Below are positions 26,501 through 35,182 of a DNA stretch of 43,073 bases, in pieces. The DNA comes from JBFJVZ01 sp041623895 (lineage in GTDB: Bacteria > Planctomycetota > Planctomycetia > Pirellulales > Pirellulaceae). How positions within the stretch are numbered: the first letter of the stretch is position 1; each line of letters starts with the position of its first letter. The translations under genes and the position numbers were made by a program. The DNA lies in contig JBFJVZ010000010.1 in assembly GCA_041623895.1 (NCBI GenBank), forward strand, positions 1 through 43,073, in the 5' to 3' direction. The notes beneath the pieces were generated by a model. The model made no database searches, was not told the DNA's origin, and saw only the letters and a program-made list of their open reading frames with translations.

Positions 26501-29500
26501 AACCCGTCAAAGGCGAGTCCGCCGTCAAGATTGCCCTCAGACCAAACGGGATTGCCTCCAAGCTTGCCAACATAATCGTTGCCCGATTCATCTTGGGCAA
26601 CGTTGCCGCCGCCATCATCCAGCGGCCAATAGGCGATCAGTCCATCGATCGGGGCCGGCGGCGAATCGAGTCCGTTGATGCTGAGAACGACATTGCCCCA
26701 CTGCAGGCCTCCATTGCCATCACTGATCTGATACGCGAAGGAATCGGTTGCTGTTTGGCCGGCATCCAAAGCGTTGAACTGGCCATTGGGATCGTACGTG
26801 ACCGTCCCATCCGGTTCGAGCCTGACGCTGCCAAGGGTGAGCGCGTCGTCTATTCCAACCACCGTCAAGATATCACCGTTATCAGGATCACTGTCGCCGG
26901 CAAGCACCGCGATCGATAGTGCGCTTCGTTCATCAGTACTGGCAGCGTCATCAACAGGAAGCGGTTCGTCGTTGATACCAGTGATCGTCACCGAAACCGT
27001 GCCGGTCGCTGTCGCGCCCGCCGCGTCCTGGATCGTGTAACGGAAGGTATCCTGGAAAGTTGTTCCGACTGCCAAATAATCAAAACGACCCGTCGCGTTG
27101 TAGCCGGCCGATCCGTCGGGGTTTAACGTCACCAGGCCCAAGGTGTTCGTGTCATCAACCCCAATGACTGTCAAAACATCCGAATCATCAGGGTCACTGT
27201 CACCCGCAAGCACCTGAATCAGCGTCGCCGAATCTTCGTTGACGGTGACCGAGTCATGCACGGCGCGCGGCGCGTCATTGACTCCGTTGACCGTCACGGT
27301 AACCACGGCCGAATCGCTGCCGCCGTTGCCATCGGTGATCGTGTAAGTGAAGGTATCCAGGACGAATTGTCCGACCGCCAGATGGTCGAACTGTCCGCTC
27401 GGATCGTAAGTCACAGTATTGTTCGGGCCTATTGTCACGTTGCCCTCAGCGGCCGCCGCGTTGATGCTTTGCAGACTCAACACATCCAGTTGATCGACGT
27501 CGGTATCACCCTGTAACACCTGGATGCTCAGCGGCGTATCCTCGTTGGTTGCCGCCGCATCCGATGCAGCTTGAGGCGGATCGTTGACGCCGGTGATGGT
27601 GAGCTGAACCGTCGCGCTGTCGGTGCCGCCGCTGGCGTCACTGATCAGGTAAGTGAACGAATCGGTCGCCGATTGTCCAACGCCCAGTTGCTCGAATTGG
27701 CCATTCGGATCATATGAAATCGTGCCATCTGGATTGATCTGAACCTGACTGACGGTGCCGGTAACGTCGACGCTCTGTACGGTTAGCTGTTCCGCGACAT
27801 TGCCCGATGTGATTCGGAAAACCTCACCTCCGTAATCGACAATGTAAAGATTTCCGAGAGCGTCTTCGCCAAAAGATGAAATCAAGTTGACCTCGCCGAC
27901 ATCGGCCGTCAACACATCGGTCCAGTCGATGAAGTCAGTAAAGTTTGTCCCGTCAAATGCGGCTGGCGAATCACCGTTGAACTTCAGCGACCAGACTTGC
28001 TCGCTGACAAAATCTGCAAAGAAATAGTTTCCCTGCAATTCCTGGATCGGTCCGCGATAGACGTATCCGCCCGTCACCGAAAATCCTTCGCGCGGGCCGG
28101 TTCCTTGCAGGTAGTCATAGATGGGATCGATCGCGGCGGGTGGATCGGGGTCCGACACCGCGGGATTACTGATGGTTCCTTCGCGCGCCCGCCAGCCGAA
28201 GTTCAAACCGCCCGCGCTAGAGGCCGGCAGCACGCTGACTTCTTCGCGGGCGTTCTGTCCCACATCGCCGATGTACAGATCGCCGGTCAGTCGATCAAAA
28301 CTGACACGCCAGGGATTACGAAGTCCATATGCCAGAATCTCATCGTCAGCGGAGAGGCCAACAAATGGATTTCCCGGTGGGATGGCGTAATTTTGAACTG
28401 GGTCCGCCGGGAAGTCATCTCCGTTCACATCGATCCTGAGGATCTTGCCCCGCAAGTTGTCAGTGACGTCCTGCGCATCCAGGTCCGTATCGTTACTGGG
28501 ACCACCGTCGCCCGATGCGATGTGCAGCAAGCCGTCATTCGGCCCGAATCCGATCCAACCACCGTAGTGGTATTTGTCGATCTGAGGAATCGACAAAATC
28601 GGCGTCGCGCTGGCCGGATCAGCAGTCAATCCATCAAGATTGGCTTCGTACTGACGGATCAGCGAATCCTGGTTGACATCCGTCATGTAGACGTAAAACA
28701 GACGGTTTGTCGCGTAATCGGGATGGAACGCAAGCCCTAACAAGCCGCGTACGCCTCCGTCGTTGTACGATAAATCGCTAATCGTCAAAAACGGAGTGGC
28801 GGAGACGACAAGAGTTTGAAGATCAAGAATCTTGATTTGACCGCTCTGCTCAGCGATGAACAGCTGATCGGGATGCCCGGCCGCGGCGGTCACAAAAATG
28901 GGATTGGCCAAACCGGCGGCGACTCGCTGAACATTGATTGCTGTTTCGGATACATCGGGATCAGTATCGTTAGCAAGTACAGCGATCGTGATGGCGCTGG
29001 CTTCATCGGTTGACGCATTGTCGTCCTCAGCCGTCGGCGCGTCATTAACGCCGTGAACCGTAATCGTAACCGTCGCCGTGTCCGTTTCCTCAAAGCCGTC
29101 CACGATTGTGTAAGTCAGCGTTTCAACTGCGGTTTCACCGACGGCCAAGGAGTTGAAGGCGATCCTTGGATCATACGTGATCATATCGTTGGCGATCGTC
29201 ACCGTTGCCAGCGCGGACGAACCATCAACACTTAGCAGGCTGATCGAATCATTGGTGTCCGTGTCGTCATCATTGGCTAAAACATCAATTGTGATCGCCA
29301 CGTCTTCGCTAGTGGAGCGGCTATCGTCATTTGCAATGGGGGGATGGTTCTCGCCTGAGATTGTGACCGTCACGGTGGCGGTATCGCTTGCGCCTTCAGC
29401 ATCGCTGGTCGTGTAGGTGAATGTATCAACCAGGATTTCGTTGGCGCCCAGTAATGCAACCGCCGGCAATCCGCCGGCGTCATAAACAAAGCTTCCCGAA

Positions 29501-32500
29501 CTGCTGACACTGACCGTAGCCCCCAACGTGCTGAGCGCGTCGAAAGAGGTGACCGACAGCGCCTCACCGACCGCGGGTGGAGTGGGAGTTGTGACGATAA
29601 AGACGCCGAAGTCCGGTCCCGTCCCGACCGGGGATTGTGCGGTGTATCCAATCGGACTGGGAGCCACAACCGCTGACATCGGTAAGGTGACGGGATTGCC
29701 GTCGAAGACGCCGGTGATCAGGGGAGCTCCGCTGACCTCAACCGCGTTTCGGATTTCGTACACGTCGCCAACTTGCAGAACGGTTGACAGATCGACGTCG
29801 ACGTTGGCGGCGAGATCCCAGTTATAGACGATCACGTTTCCCCGCCCCGCTTCGTATTCGTTGGGGCGAACAGAAACTTCGACACCGCTCGGTGCCGCCG
29901 AAGTGTAGGTGCTCGCGGGATCCAGCCCCGTGGTCGCCTGCCAACTCTCGAACCAATGGTTTTCGCCGTCGATACGGAATTGCAGATCAAACGGCGTAAA
30001 GTACTCGTTGTGGTCCCACGTGTAATCAGCAATGGTGCCGGCGGCCGGCGACTCCAGGCTTACCAAGATGTTGTTGGCGTTGTAGTTGGTATTGCCCGTA
30101 TAGGTGACATCCTCCCAGGCACTGTAAAAAGTAACTTCGCCGACAAAGTAGTTATCGACGATTTCGATGTTGTCGTTTTCCGGAGCTTGCAAGAATCCGA
30201 AACCGATCACACCGTCGCCGTTGTTCTGATAGGTGTAATTATTAGCCAGGCGAACATTTTCGGCTCGACTGCCACCGCCGATCAAAATGTCCCGGCTGGG
30301 AATGAAGCCCTGCCCCGAGCCGGCACCATTGTTAAACGACACATTGCCTTCGATATTCAGTCCCTTCAAGTGCGCCAAGGATGTCCCATAGGCATGAATG
30401 CCGTGACTGAACTGGTTGAAGATGATCGAGTCGGCGATCCGTTTCGTGCCTAACTCGTTTTGCGTATAGATGCCGTGACCGTGATTTCGATCCGGCCCAA
30501 CCCAACCGTTGTTGTAAACGATCGCGCCATAGATCTCGCCGCCCGTTCCCTCGGACCAAAAGCCGATCCCGGACTCCATATCGTGAAAGATGTCGTTGAT
30601 GAATTTGTTGTGCGAGCCTTGTACAGACAGGGTGCCACGATTGATATCGGGATAGCCGTGCGACGGAATATCCGTGATCCGAGAATGCGGATCGCTGGAC
30701 ATGAATTCCAGATCGACCCAATGTACATAGTCTCCAAACATGCCGATGATGCGGTCTTCCCCAAACGTCGCCGGAGCGTACACGTCGATTCTTGCCTGCT
30801 CCCCCGGGTACGACTGGATGGTGATCGGAAGCGATGCGGTACCCGCGATGTTGCTGTCAGGCGCACCGTAATAAGTCCCGCCTCGCAAGTAGACCGTGTC
30901 TCCCGGTTGCAACTCGGGTGGATGAGCGAACAAGGTCGCGAGATCCCAAGGCGCGGCAAAACTGCCATCGCCGCTGGGCGATCCATCGGGGGCCGCAAAC
31001 AGGAAACCCGTCGTCGTGGTGGTTATGGAATCGACGTCACTGTCGTTGGCAAGCACACCTGGCGCGGCAATGTTCAAGACATTGCCGGCAATCACCGAAT
31101 ACTGATCATCTTCTGCGCTGGGCGGATCGTTAACACCTTGAACCGTGACCGTCACCGTTGCCGTGCCGCTGCCGCCAATTCCATCGCTGATGGAATAGAC
31201 AAACGTATCGGTTGCCGTCTGACCCGTGGCAAGATGTTCGAAGCTTCCATTGGGGTCATAGCTGATGGTTTGGTCCGGGTTTTGACTTGCCACTCCGCTT
31301 GTGCCGGTGTTGTCGACGGCCGTCACGACAAGTTCCGAAGCAGCCCCGGCAATCGTGTCATTGCTCAAAACGGTTACGGTAACCGCAGATGCTTCATCCG
31401 TCGTCGCGTTGTCATCAAAGGCTGCGGTACCAGTCCCCAAACCACTGATGGTGACCGTCACGAGAGCAGTCGAACTGGCGCTGAATTCGTCCGTGATTGT
31501 GTAGCTAAATGAATCGGTCGTTGATTGGCCTGCCACCAAGTGATCGAATTGCCCATTCGGATCATACGTTACCGTGTTGTCAGGATTGATGCTTACGTTT
31601 CCCACCGCGGTGCTGACCGCTGTAACGTTCAAGCTTCCGGAATCGATGTCGCTGTCACCGCTCAATACGGCAATCTCAATCGCAGTCGCCTCATCGGTGG
31701 TAGCATCATTGGGGGCCGCCACGGGAGCGTCGTTGACACCATTGATGGTGATGCTGACCGTTGCGATTGCCGTTCCGCCGTTGCCATCACTGACCGTGTA
31801 AGTGAACGAGTCGGAAGCAAAGACACCTTGGCCAAGCGCCTCGAATTGACCATTCGGATCATAGGTCACCGTGCCGCCGGCGAAAGTCACGGACCCGATC
31901 GTACCGGCGACATTGACACCGGTCACTGAAAGCGTATCGAGTTGGTCGACGTCGCTGTCATTGTTGACCACATTGATGTCGACGGCTGTGTCTTCATTGG
32001 TGGATTTCACGTCCGACGTCGCGGCCGGTGAATCGTTGCGTCCCTGCAGCGTGATCGTAACGTTGGCAGAGTCCGTCTCGTTTCCATCTGTGATCGTATA
32101 GGCAAATGTATCCGTCAAAGTCTCGCCGATGGAAAGTTGCTCGAACTGGCCGCTGGGATCATAGGAAAAACTTCCATCGGCACCGCCAGTAACGGCCAAT
32201 CCCAACGAACTGGTCGAATCAAGTGATGTGACCGTTAATCCGGAGCCCTGGTCATTCAACAAAAGTCCCGGCGCAGCCACGCTGATCAACTCATCTTCAT
32301 TGCCAACGTAGGCATCACCGACGGCAGCGAAATCAGTGCCGGCTTGCAAGGCTAGAATGGACACTTCTTCTGCCGTCAGCGGCCGATCGTAAATCCGCAC
32401 ATCGTCAAGTGTGCCGTCCAGGAAGCGATTGTTGTCGCGCTTATCCGCTCCTAAATAGACATTCAACGCGATCAAGGGACGCGCTGAACCGGCAGCGTTA

Positions 32501-34935
32501 GCATCCAGCGTGCCATCCAAGTACAGCCGCATCGTGCCGTCGTCCTCTCGGACAACCGTGATGTGATGCCAGTTGCCATCGTTGATTGGCTGCGTCGACG
32601 AAACGACCGGTCCCAGAGCAAATCCGCCGAAGCTCCAAAAATTGACATGTCCGGTTGCCAACAGCCCGAAAACATACTCGCCGTTGTAGCCTTGGGGACT
32701 ACGCTGCTGGACAAGGACCTGCGTGGCAGAAGCTGTTGTCTTGAGCCAGGTGGAAACCGTAAAACCACCCGTGCCCACAATCGCCGCTCCCAGCCCCGCA
32801 TCGACGCTGTCGTCGATTCCGTCAAAATCAAGCCCGCCGTTGATTGTACCGGTAGTCCACGTCGCGCCGTCCAACATGGCGTCGTTACTGTTGCCCGAGT
32901 CGTCGGCGGCAACCAATCCGCCTGTTTCATCGAGCGCCCAATGGGCAAGCAATCCTTCGACGGGTATCGGCAGCGTGTCATTGTCGGTGATCGCGACCGT
33001 CGCCGTTACTGATAATCCAGTTGCATAAGCGGCATCATCCAGCAGTGTGACGACGACGCTCTCCACCAACTCTTGAGTGCTGTCGTCAATCACGGTAACC
33101 GGCAGCTCGACCGAGGGCATGCCAGCGGGAATCACGACAGATGTACTCAGCGTCTGATAGTCGCTGCCCGGCGCGGCCGTGCCACTGACGCTTAACAGGA
33201 CTGTCAATGGGCCGCCCGTTTCGCCGGTACGCGTGATTGTCATTTGGCCGTTGTCATTCGGCTCACCAGCGACGGCATCCGACGCGACAATCTGCACGAC
33301 CGGCAATTGCTCGTCGCTGCTAATCACGACCGTTGCCGTCGAATCGACGCTCAATCGATAGTCAGCGGCTGCCGCCAACGATACAGCAACGCTTTCATCT
33401 AGTTCCGCATCCACGTCGTCAATCACATTGACCGGCAAAATCACCGACGATGAACCGCTGGGAATAATCAGGCTGAATGGCAATGGTACATAGTCCTCGC
33501 CGGCGACCGCCGTGCCGGCAACGGATAACTGCACGGTCAACGCCTCGGAAACATCGCCTGTTCGCGAGATCGTGAACTGACCATCATCATCGGGCTCTGC
33601 CGCATTTGGATCACTGGCGGAAACGGAGACAATCGGCTGCTCCGCGCGGTTTAGCAGAACAGAAAACGATCCGAAATCGCGAACTGCAGCAAGATCGCTA
33701 TCTCCATCATTGTCAAAATCGCTGACCACCAGGGAAGCATTGGAAAGCGGAAAGCCCAGCGTCCCCGGGGGAAGCAATTCGTAATCCTGACGGGGCCCAA
33801 AACCTCCGCTGCCGTCTCCGCGTAAGATCCCGATGCGGACCACAATCGAGTCGGCGACGGCCAAGTCGGGAATGCCGTCTAAATCAAAGTCGCCGGTGGT
33901 CACATAGCGAGGCTCAAATTCCTCGTCCCCTAAATCAATGTGCTGCGGACCGCTGAAGACACCGCTGCCGTCACCGAGCAATACACTTAGGCTAGAGCCA
34001 AAATAATTGGCCGTGACCAAATCGACGTGCCCGTCCAAATTCAAGTCCGCGCTCGTCAGATTCAGCGAGTACTCGTTGTCCGGTCCCCATGCAATCGAGG
34101 TCGCCGCGGCGAATGAACCAGCACCGTCACCCATCAGGATAGATACGTTTTCAGCAGCGGTCGGGTTTTCTCCGGTAGAACTGGAAACAGCAACATCCAG
34201 GTGGCCGTCTTCATTCAAATCGTCGACAATCATCGAGCGCGGATTCGAGAATTTGCCGGCTGGCGACGTACTGAAATCAGTCCTTGTTGTGAACGCCCCA
34301 TTGCCGTCGCCTAACCAAAGTGTGATCGATTGGTCCAAATAATTCGCAGTCACCAAATCAAGGTGGCCGTCTTCGTTAAAGTCCGACGCAAGAACCATCC
34401 GCGGCAGGGAGCCAACGTCGTACAATACCGGCGCGGCCTGAAATGTCCCCGCTGCGTTCCCCAAAAATACGGCAACGTCGCTACTGTCCCTGTGCGCGAC
34501 GGCGATGTCCTGTTCCCCATCTCCATTGAAGTCAGCTACTTCCAGCGAACGGGCGGAATCTCCTGCCGTGCTGTAATACACCGGTGAATCAAAGTCGCCC
34601 GTTCCGTTGCCGATGTGAATGCTTAAAAAGCCAGGAACTGCCTGGTGACTGACGACGGCAAGATCCTCATTTCCGTCCCCATTGAAATCCCCCGCGTGAA
34701 AGTAGACCGGCTGAATCGCAGGGGCCAATTCTTCGTGCGGAAGTTGAAGCAGATCAACACCGCTGGCCATCTCCGCCGATTCGGCTGCATCTATGTGCGC
34801 TGGCGAGATGCTGATCGGGCGACCATCCAGCACGATTCGTTTTTCTAACGATTCGAATCGAGGCACCCAGACCCAAGCGGGGCGGATCCGCGGACGCTTC
34901 TTCCGCTGGCGGCGCGGTCGTTTTCCCCGTGTCAT
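23557..34935 (-). CDS. Giant LEPR-leader multidomain surface protein with nested enzyme-like domains
   Basis: This protein has 3792 residues. The N-terminus is basic (TRGKRPRRQRKKRPR), then PRFESLEKRIVLDG, the planctomycete leader pattern found on large exported proteins. In order follow seven FG-GAP/VCBS calcium-loop repeats (D-F-N-x-D-G type), two Calx-beta domains, LamG 1, four cadherin-like VCBS repeats, a fifth repeat interrupted by a beta-helix domain, a sixth, a seventh interrupted by a glucose/sorbosone-dehydrogenase-like propeller, three more repeats, LamG 2, five repeats, LamG 3 and a tail of about 100 residues without a known anchor. The D/N-rich loops predict heavy calcium binding. 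It is probably extracellular, in adhesion or glycan binding. The ATG at 34935 has AAGG five bases upstream; another ATG lies at 34992. Neighbouring glycan genes suggest, but do not prove, a glycan partner. Confidence 0.92.
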   Translation of the reverse strand: MTRGKRPRRQRKKRPRIRPAWVWVPRFESLEKRIVLDGRPISISPAHIDAAESAEMASGVDLLQLPHEELAPAIQPVYFHAGDFNGDGNEDLAVVSHQAVPGFLSIHIGNGTGDFDSPVYYSTAGDSARSLEVADFNGDGEQDIAVAHRDSSDVAVFLGNAAGTFQAAPVLYDVGSLPRMVLASDFNEDGHLDLVTANYLDQSITLWLGDGNGAFTTRTDFSTSPAGKFSNPRSMIVDDLNEDGHLDVAVSSSTGENPTAAENVSILMGDGAGSFAAATSIAWGPDNEYSLNLTSADLNLDGHVDLVTANYFGSSLSVLLGDGSGVFSGPQHIDLGDEEFEPRYVTTGDFDLDGIPDLAVADSIVVRIGILRGDGSGGFGPRQDYELLPPGTLGFPLSNASLVVSDFDNDGDSDLAAVRDFGSFSVLLNRAEQPIVSVSASDPNAAEPDDDGQFTISRTGDVSEALTVQLSVAGTAVAGEDYVPLPFSLIIPSGSSSVILPVNVIDDVDAELDESVAVSLAAAADYRLSVDSTATVVISSDEQLPVVQIVASDAVAGEPNDNGQMTITRTGETGGPLTVLLSVSGTAAPGSDYQTLSTSVVIPAGMPSVELPVTVIDDSTQELVESVVVTLLDDAAYATGLSVTATVAITDNDTLPIPVEGLLAHWALDETGGLVAADDSGNSNDAMLDGATWTTGTINGGLDFDGIDDSVDAGLGAAIVGTGGFTVSTWLKTTASATQVLVQQRSPQGYNGEYVFGLLATGHVNFWSFGGFALGPVVSSTQPINDGNWHHITVVREDDGTMRLYLDGTLDANAAGSARPLIALNVYLGADKRDNNRFLDGTLDDVRIYDRPLTAEEVSILALQAGTDFAAVGDAYVGNEDELISVAAPGLLLNDQGSGLTVTSLDSTSSLGLAVTGGADGSFSYDPSGQFEQLSIGETLTDTFAYTITDGNETDSANVTITLQGRNDSPAATSDVKSTNEDTAVDINVVNNDSDVDQLDTLSVTGVNVAGTIGSVTFAGGTVTYDPNGQFEALGQGVFASDSFTYTVSDGNGGTAIATVSITINGVNDAPVAAPNDATTDEATAIEIAVLSGDSDIDSGSLNVTAVSTAVGNVSINPDNTVTYDPNGQFDHLVAGQSTTDSFSYTITDEFSASSTALVTVTISGLGTGTAAFDDNATTDEASAVTVTVLSNDTIAGAASELVVTAVDNTGTSGVASQNPDQTISYDPNGSFEHLATGQTATDTFVYSISDGIGGSGTATVTVTVQGVNDPPSAEDDQYSVIAGNVLNIAAPGVLANDSDVDSITTTTTGFLFAAPDGSPSGDGSFAAPWDLATLFAHPPELQPGDTVYLRGGTYYGAPDSNIAGTASLPITIQSYPGEQARIDVYAPATFGEDRIIGMFGDYVHWVDLEFMSSDPHSRITDIPSHGYPDINRGTLSVQGSHNKFINDIFHDMESGIGFWSEGTGGEIYGAIVYNNGWVGPDRNHGHGIYTQNELGTKRIADSIIFNQFSHGIHAYGTSLAHLKGLNIEGNVSFNNGAGSGQGFIPSRDILIGGGSRAENVRLANNYTYQNNGDGVIGFGFLQAPENDNIEIVDNYFVGEVTFYSAWEDVTYTGNTNYNANNILVSLESPAAGTIADYTWDHNEYFTPFDLQFRIDGENHWFESWQATTGLDPASTYTSAAPSGVEVSVRPNEYEAGRGNVIVYNWDLAANVDVDLSTVLQVGDVYEIRNAVEVSGAPLITGVFDGNPVTLPMSAVVAPSPIGYTAQSPVGTGPDFGVFIVTTPTPPAVGEALSVTSFDALSTLGATVSVSSSGSFVYDAGGLPAVALLGANEILVDTFTYTTSDAEGASDTATVTVTISGENHPPIANDDSRSTSEDVAITIDVLANDDDTDTNDSISLLSVDGSSALATVTIANDMITYDPRIAFNSLAVGETAVETLTYTIVDGFEETDTATVTITVHGVNDAPTAEDDNASTDEASAITIAVLANDTDPDVSETAINVQRVAAGLANPIFVTAAAGHPDQLFIAEQSGQIKILDLQTLVVSATPFLTISDLSYNDGGVRGLLGLAFHPDYATNRLFYVYMTDVNQDSLIRQYEANLDGLTADPASATPILSIPQIDKYHYGGWIGFGPNDGLLHIASGDGGPSNDTDLDAQDVTDNLRGKILRIDVNGDDFPADPVQNYAIPPGNPFVGLSADDEILAYGLRNPWRVSFDRLTGDLYIGDVGQNAREEVSVLPASSAGGLNFGWRAREGTISNPAVSDPDPPAAIDPIYDYLQGTGPREGFSVTGGYVYRGPIQELQGNYFFADFVSEQVWSLKFNGDSPAAFDGTNFTDFIDWTDVLTADVGEVNLISSFGEDALGNLYIVDYGGEVFRITSGNVAEQLTVQSVDVTGTVSQVQINPDGTISYDPNGQFEQLGVGQSATDSFTYLISDASGGTDSATVQLTITGVNDPPQAASDAAATNEDTPLSIQVLQGDTDVDQLDVLSLQSINAAAAEGNVTIGPNNTVTYDPSGQFDHLAVGQFVLDTFTYTITDGNGGSDSAVVTVTVNGVNDAPRAVHDSVTVNEDSATLIQVLAGDSDPDDSDVLTVIGVDDTNTLGLVTLNPDGSAGYNATGRFDYLAVGTTFQDTFRYTIQDAAGATATGTVSVTITGINDEPLPVDDAASTDERSALSIAVLAGDSDPDNGDILTVVGIDDALTLGSVRLEPDGTVTYDPNGQFNALDAGQTATDSFAYQISDGNGGLQWGNVVLSINGLDSPPAPIDGLIAYWPLDDGGGNVAQDESGNDYVGKLGGNPVWSEGNLDGGLAFDGLGDNIDAGLGPAIVGTGGFTVAAWVRSTATQYQVIVQQRSIREFNGEYMFHLNAFGQVGFWTFGGLALGPSAASTQPVNDGDWHHLVGVREDNGTMKIYVDGVLDGSKAGAPRPLVPINVYVGADMRGSSRFFDGTLDDVRIYDRSLDPQEVEALFLYRPEVDSGIGIDDSYGTDEDSSLSVPVPGVLSNDVGLGLAVSERDTFSSAGILVTGGTDGSFQYASAGQFESLADGEVLLDTFTYTVTDGTLTDTATVSISITGVNDAPVADDDNASTDEATQITIAVLPNDADVDDTDILRIDAVQLAGTLGLVSQNPDGTLQYDPNGAFESLGKNESATDTLGYTVGDGNGGADSGVVSITIQGLNDTPIARADAANTNEETQISIAVLTNDSDVDANDILTILTVDDAAAVGSIILNPDHTITYNPDGQFDDLVQGETAIDTFTYTVSDGNGGTASTSVTVSIAGVGIELAAVNDNAETLESGSVIVDVLDNDLDGGSLFGLTISALGLSGTVGSVQENQDETLTYDPSGQFESLAVGETATDTFTYTVDDGLGGSDIGTVTVTVQGENDAPIAYDDDLTTNEDTPITIAVLANDQDLDLTDVLSIQSIDDNATLGNVTVQPDGTLRYDPAGQFEHLAAGDTATDTFLYTSSDGHGGTDSAIVVVTIEGADESSVLIEGLLAHWALDDGAGTVAEDLSGNGHHGVVRGNPVWSSGIINGGLQFDGLGDHVDAGLGPSIVGTGGFTVAAWVRTSSIYNQVIIQQRSATEFNGEYQLHVASGRVRFWTVGGLAYGPIVVSSQFINDGDWHHVVGVREDDGTTKIYIDGTIDGSKAGVPRPLIPIKVYVGADMRGSSAFFQGSLDEVRIYDRALTPGDVLELANYQMTLPNDPQAVSFAGSTVRQNGVEPQRKISDADWIDEIGVQNRAVPGLQVGATTLRTKSMLEPTSTANRSSAGVFDDEGFLKELSDKIQMLCLHRHSTL
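23855..24480 (-). repeat. LamG/concanavalin-like domain 3 of the giant protein
   Basis: It runs from IEGLLAHWALDDGAG to LELANYQ. It shares IVGTGGFTVAAWVR, VIIQQRSATEFNGEY, KAGVPRPLIPIKVYVGADM and DEVRIYDRALTPGDV with LamG 2. It is followed by the unclassified C-terminal tail of about 100 residues. Confidence 0.88.
26021..26653 (-). repeat. LamG/concanavalin-like domain 2 of the giant protein
   Basis: It runs from IDGLIAYWPLDDGG to the segment VEALFLYRPEV. It shares IVGTGGFTVAAWVR, NDGDWHHLVGVRED, KAGAPRPLVPINVYVGADM and DDVRIYDRSL with LamG 3. DNA similarity between the two is visible over their whole length, which suggests a recent duplication. Confidence 0.88.
27802..28942 (-). other. Glucose/sorbosone dehydrogenase-like propeller nested in VCBS repeat 7
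   Basis: About 380 residues sit between VLANDTDPDVSET and AEQLTVQSVDVTG, the two halves of a cadherin-like repeat. Family marks are VRGLLGLAFHPDY, IGFGPNDGLLHIASGDGG, LRGKILRIDVNG, YGLRNPWRVSFD and YIGDVGQNAREEV. The R-N pair that contacts PQQ and sugar in soluble aldose dehydrogenases is kept, so PQQ-dependent sugar oxidation is possible (inference). Confidence 0.85.
29575..31008 (-). other. Right-handed beta-helix (pectate-lyase-like) domain nested in VCBS repeat 5
   Basis: About 478 residues lie between the two halves of a cadherin-like repeat (PGVLANDSDVDSI before, GEALSVTSFDALSTLG after). It opens GFLFAAPDGSPSGDGSF, has GDTVYLRGGTYYG, PITIQSYPGEQARID and a run of N-rich coils (FNQFSHGIHAYGTS, NNYTYQNNGDGVIGF). 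This is the style of parallel beta-helix carbohydrate-active proteins. Whether it is catalytic cannot be judged by eye. Confidence 0.8.
32342..32961 (-). repeat. LamG/concanavalin-like domain 1 of the giant protein
   Basis: It starts at VEGLLAHWALDETGG and ends near EEVSILALQ. Conserved features are IVGTGGFTVSTWLKT, VLVQQRSP, NDGNWHHITVVRED and the closing LDDVRIYDRPLTAEEV. LamG-like laminin-type folds often bind glycans. Confidence 0.88.
32980..33640 (-). repeat. Two tandem Calx-beta domains in the giant protein
   Basis: Two copies share the order A-x-E-P-x-D-(D/N)-G-Q-(F/M)-T-I-(S/T)-R-T-G, then LSV-G-TA--G-DY, then P--VIDD--(A/Q)EL-ESV-V-L. This matches Calx-beta calcium-binding modules common in large bacterial surface proteins. 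Confidence 0.85.
33645..34715 (-). repeat. Seven FG-GAP/VCBS repeats (predicted seven-bladed propeller) in the giant protein
   Basis: Seven copies of a calcium loop of the type D-(F/L)-(N/D)-x-D-G-x-x-D-(L/I/V)-A occur at regular spacing: GDFNGDGNEDLAV, ADFNGDGEQDIAV, SDFNEDGHLDLVT, DDLNEDGHLDVAV, ADLNLDGHVDLVT, GDFDLDGIPDLAV and SDFDNDGDSDLAA. Between them come strands like VFLGNAAGTF. Seven copies fit an integrin-like seven-bladed propeller. Confidence 0.85.
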
Positions 34936-35182
34936 GGAGCCTTCGTCAAGTTGGCAAATCTTGGTAGCCTCTGCCTCGTCGGCAAGTTGCATCGGAACGT
35001 TAGAATATAGGAAGATAGGGGGAATTCAGGGGAAGAAAGCTCAGTTCTTTACGATTTAACCAGTGAACAAAAGAATACGGTTGGTCAACATTTGAGTTTG
35101 CGGTAGTCGAACTCGCCAAGAATTCTGGTTGCCCGTGAATCGCCGAAAGTCTTGGCGACTTCCACCACTCACATCCCAACCT
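34936..35182. other. Upstream region of the giant gene
   Basis: About 250 bp lie between the relic stop and the chosen start. On the minus strand a TATATT-like -10 element occurs near 35008-35013, without a convincing -35. An in-frame ATG at 34992 would add 19 residues but lacks a Shine-Dalgarno. Confidence 0.3.

Larger units (their letters stand above)
24481..32341 (-). repeat. Array of 15 VCBS/cadherin-like repeats, interrupted by LamG 2 and two nested domains
   Basis: Fifteen units of about 100 residues follow the plan DD-x-x-x-T-(D/N)-E, VLANDxDxD, SVxxxGTxGxV, YDPNGQFExLxxGxxxTDTFTYxxSDGxGG, TVTVxGxNDAP. Units 1, 5 and 11 use a variant with APGVLxND in place of VLANDxD; units 1 and 11 come directly after LamG domains. 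Such repeats make long calcium-stiffened stalks. Confidence 0.85.

Noticed and set aside
30460..31512. Long plus-strand open frame of about 350 codons inside the giant gene, and similar ones at 27997-28740, 2075-2584 and 12503-13165
   Set aside because: They lie opposite clearly coding minus-strand genes, have no recognisable motifs and no ribosome sites, so they are antisense shadows.
24481..32341. Regular repeats read as a CRISPR or satellite array
   Set aside because: They are protein-level repeats of about 100 residues with imperfect DNA identity and no spacer structure.
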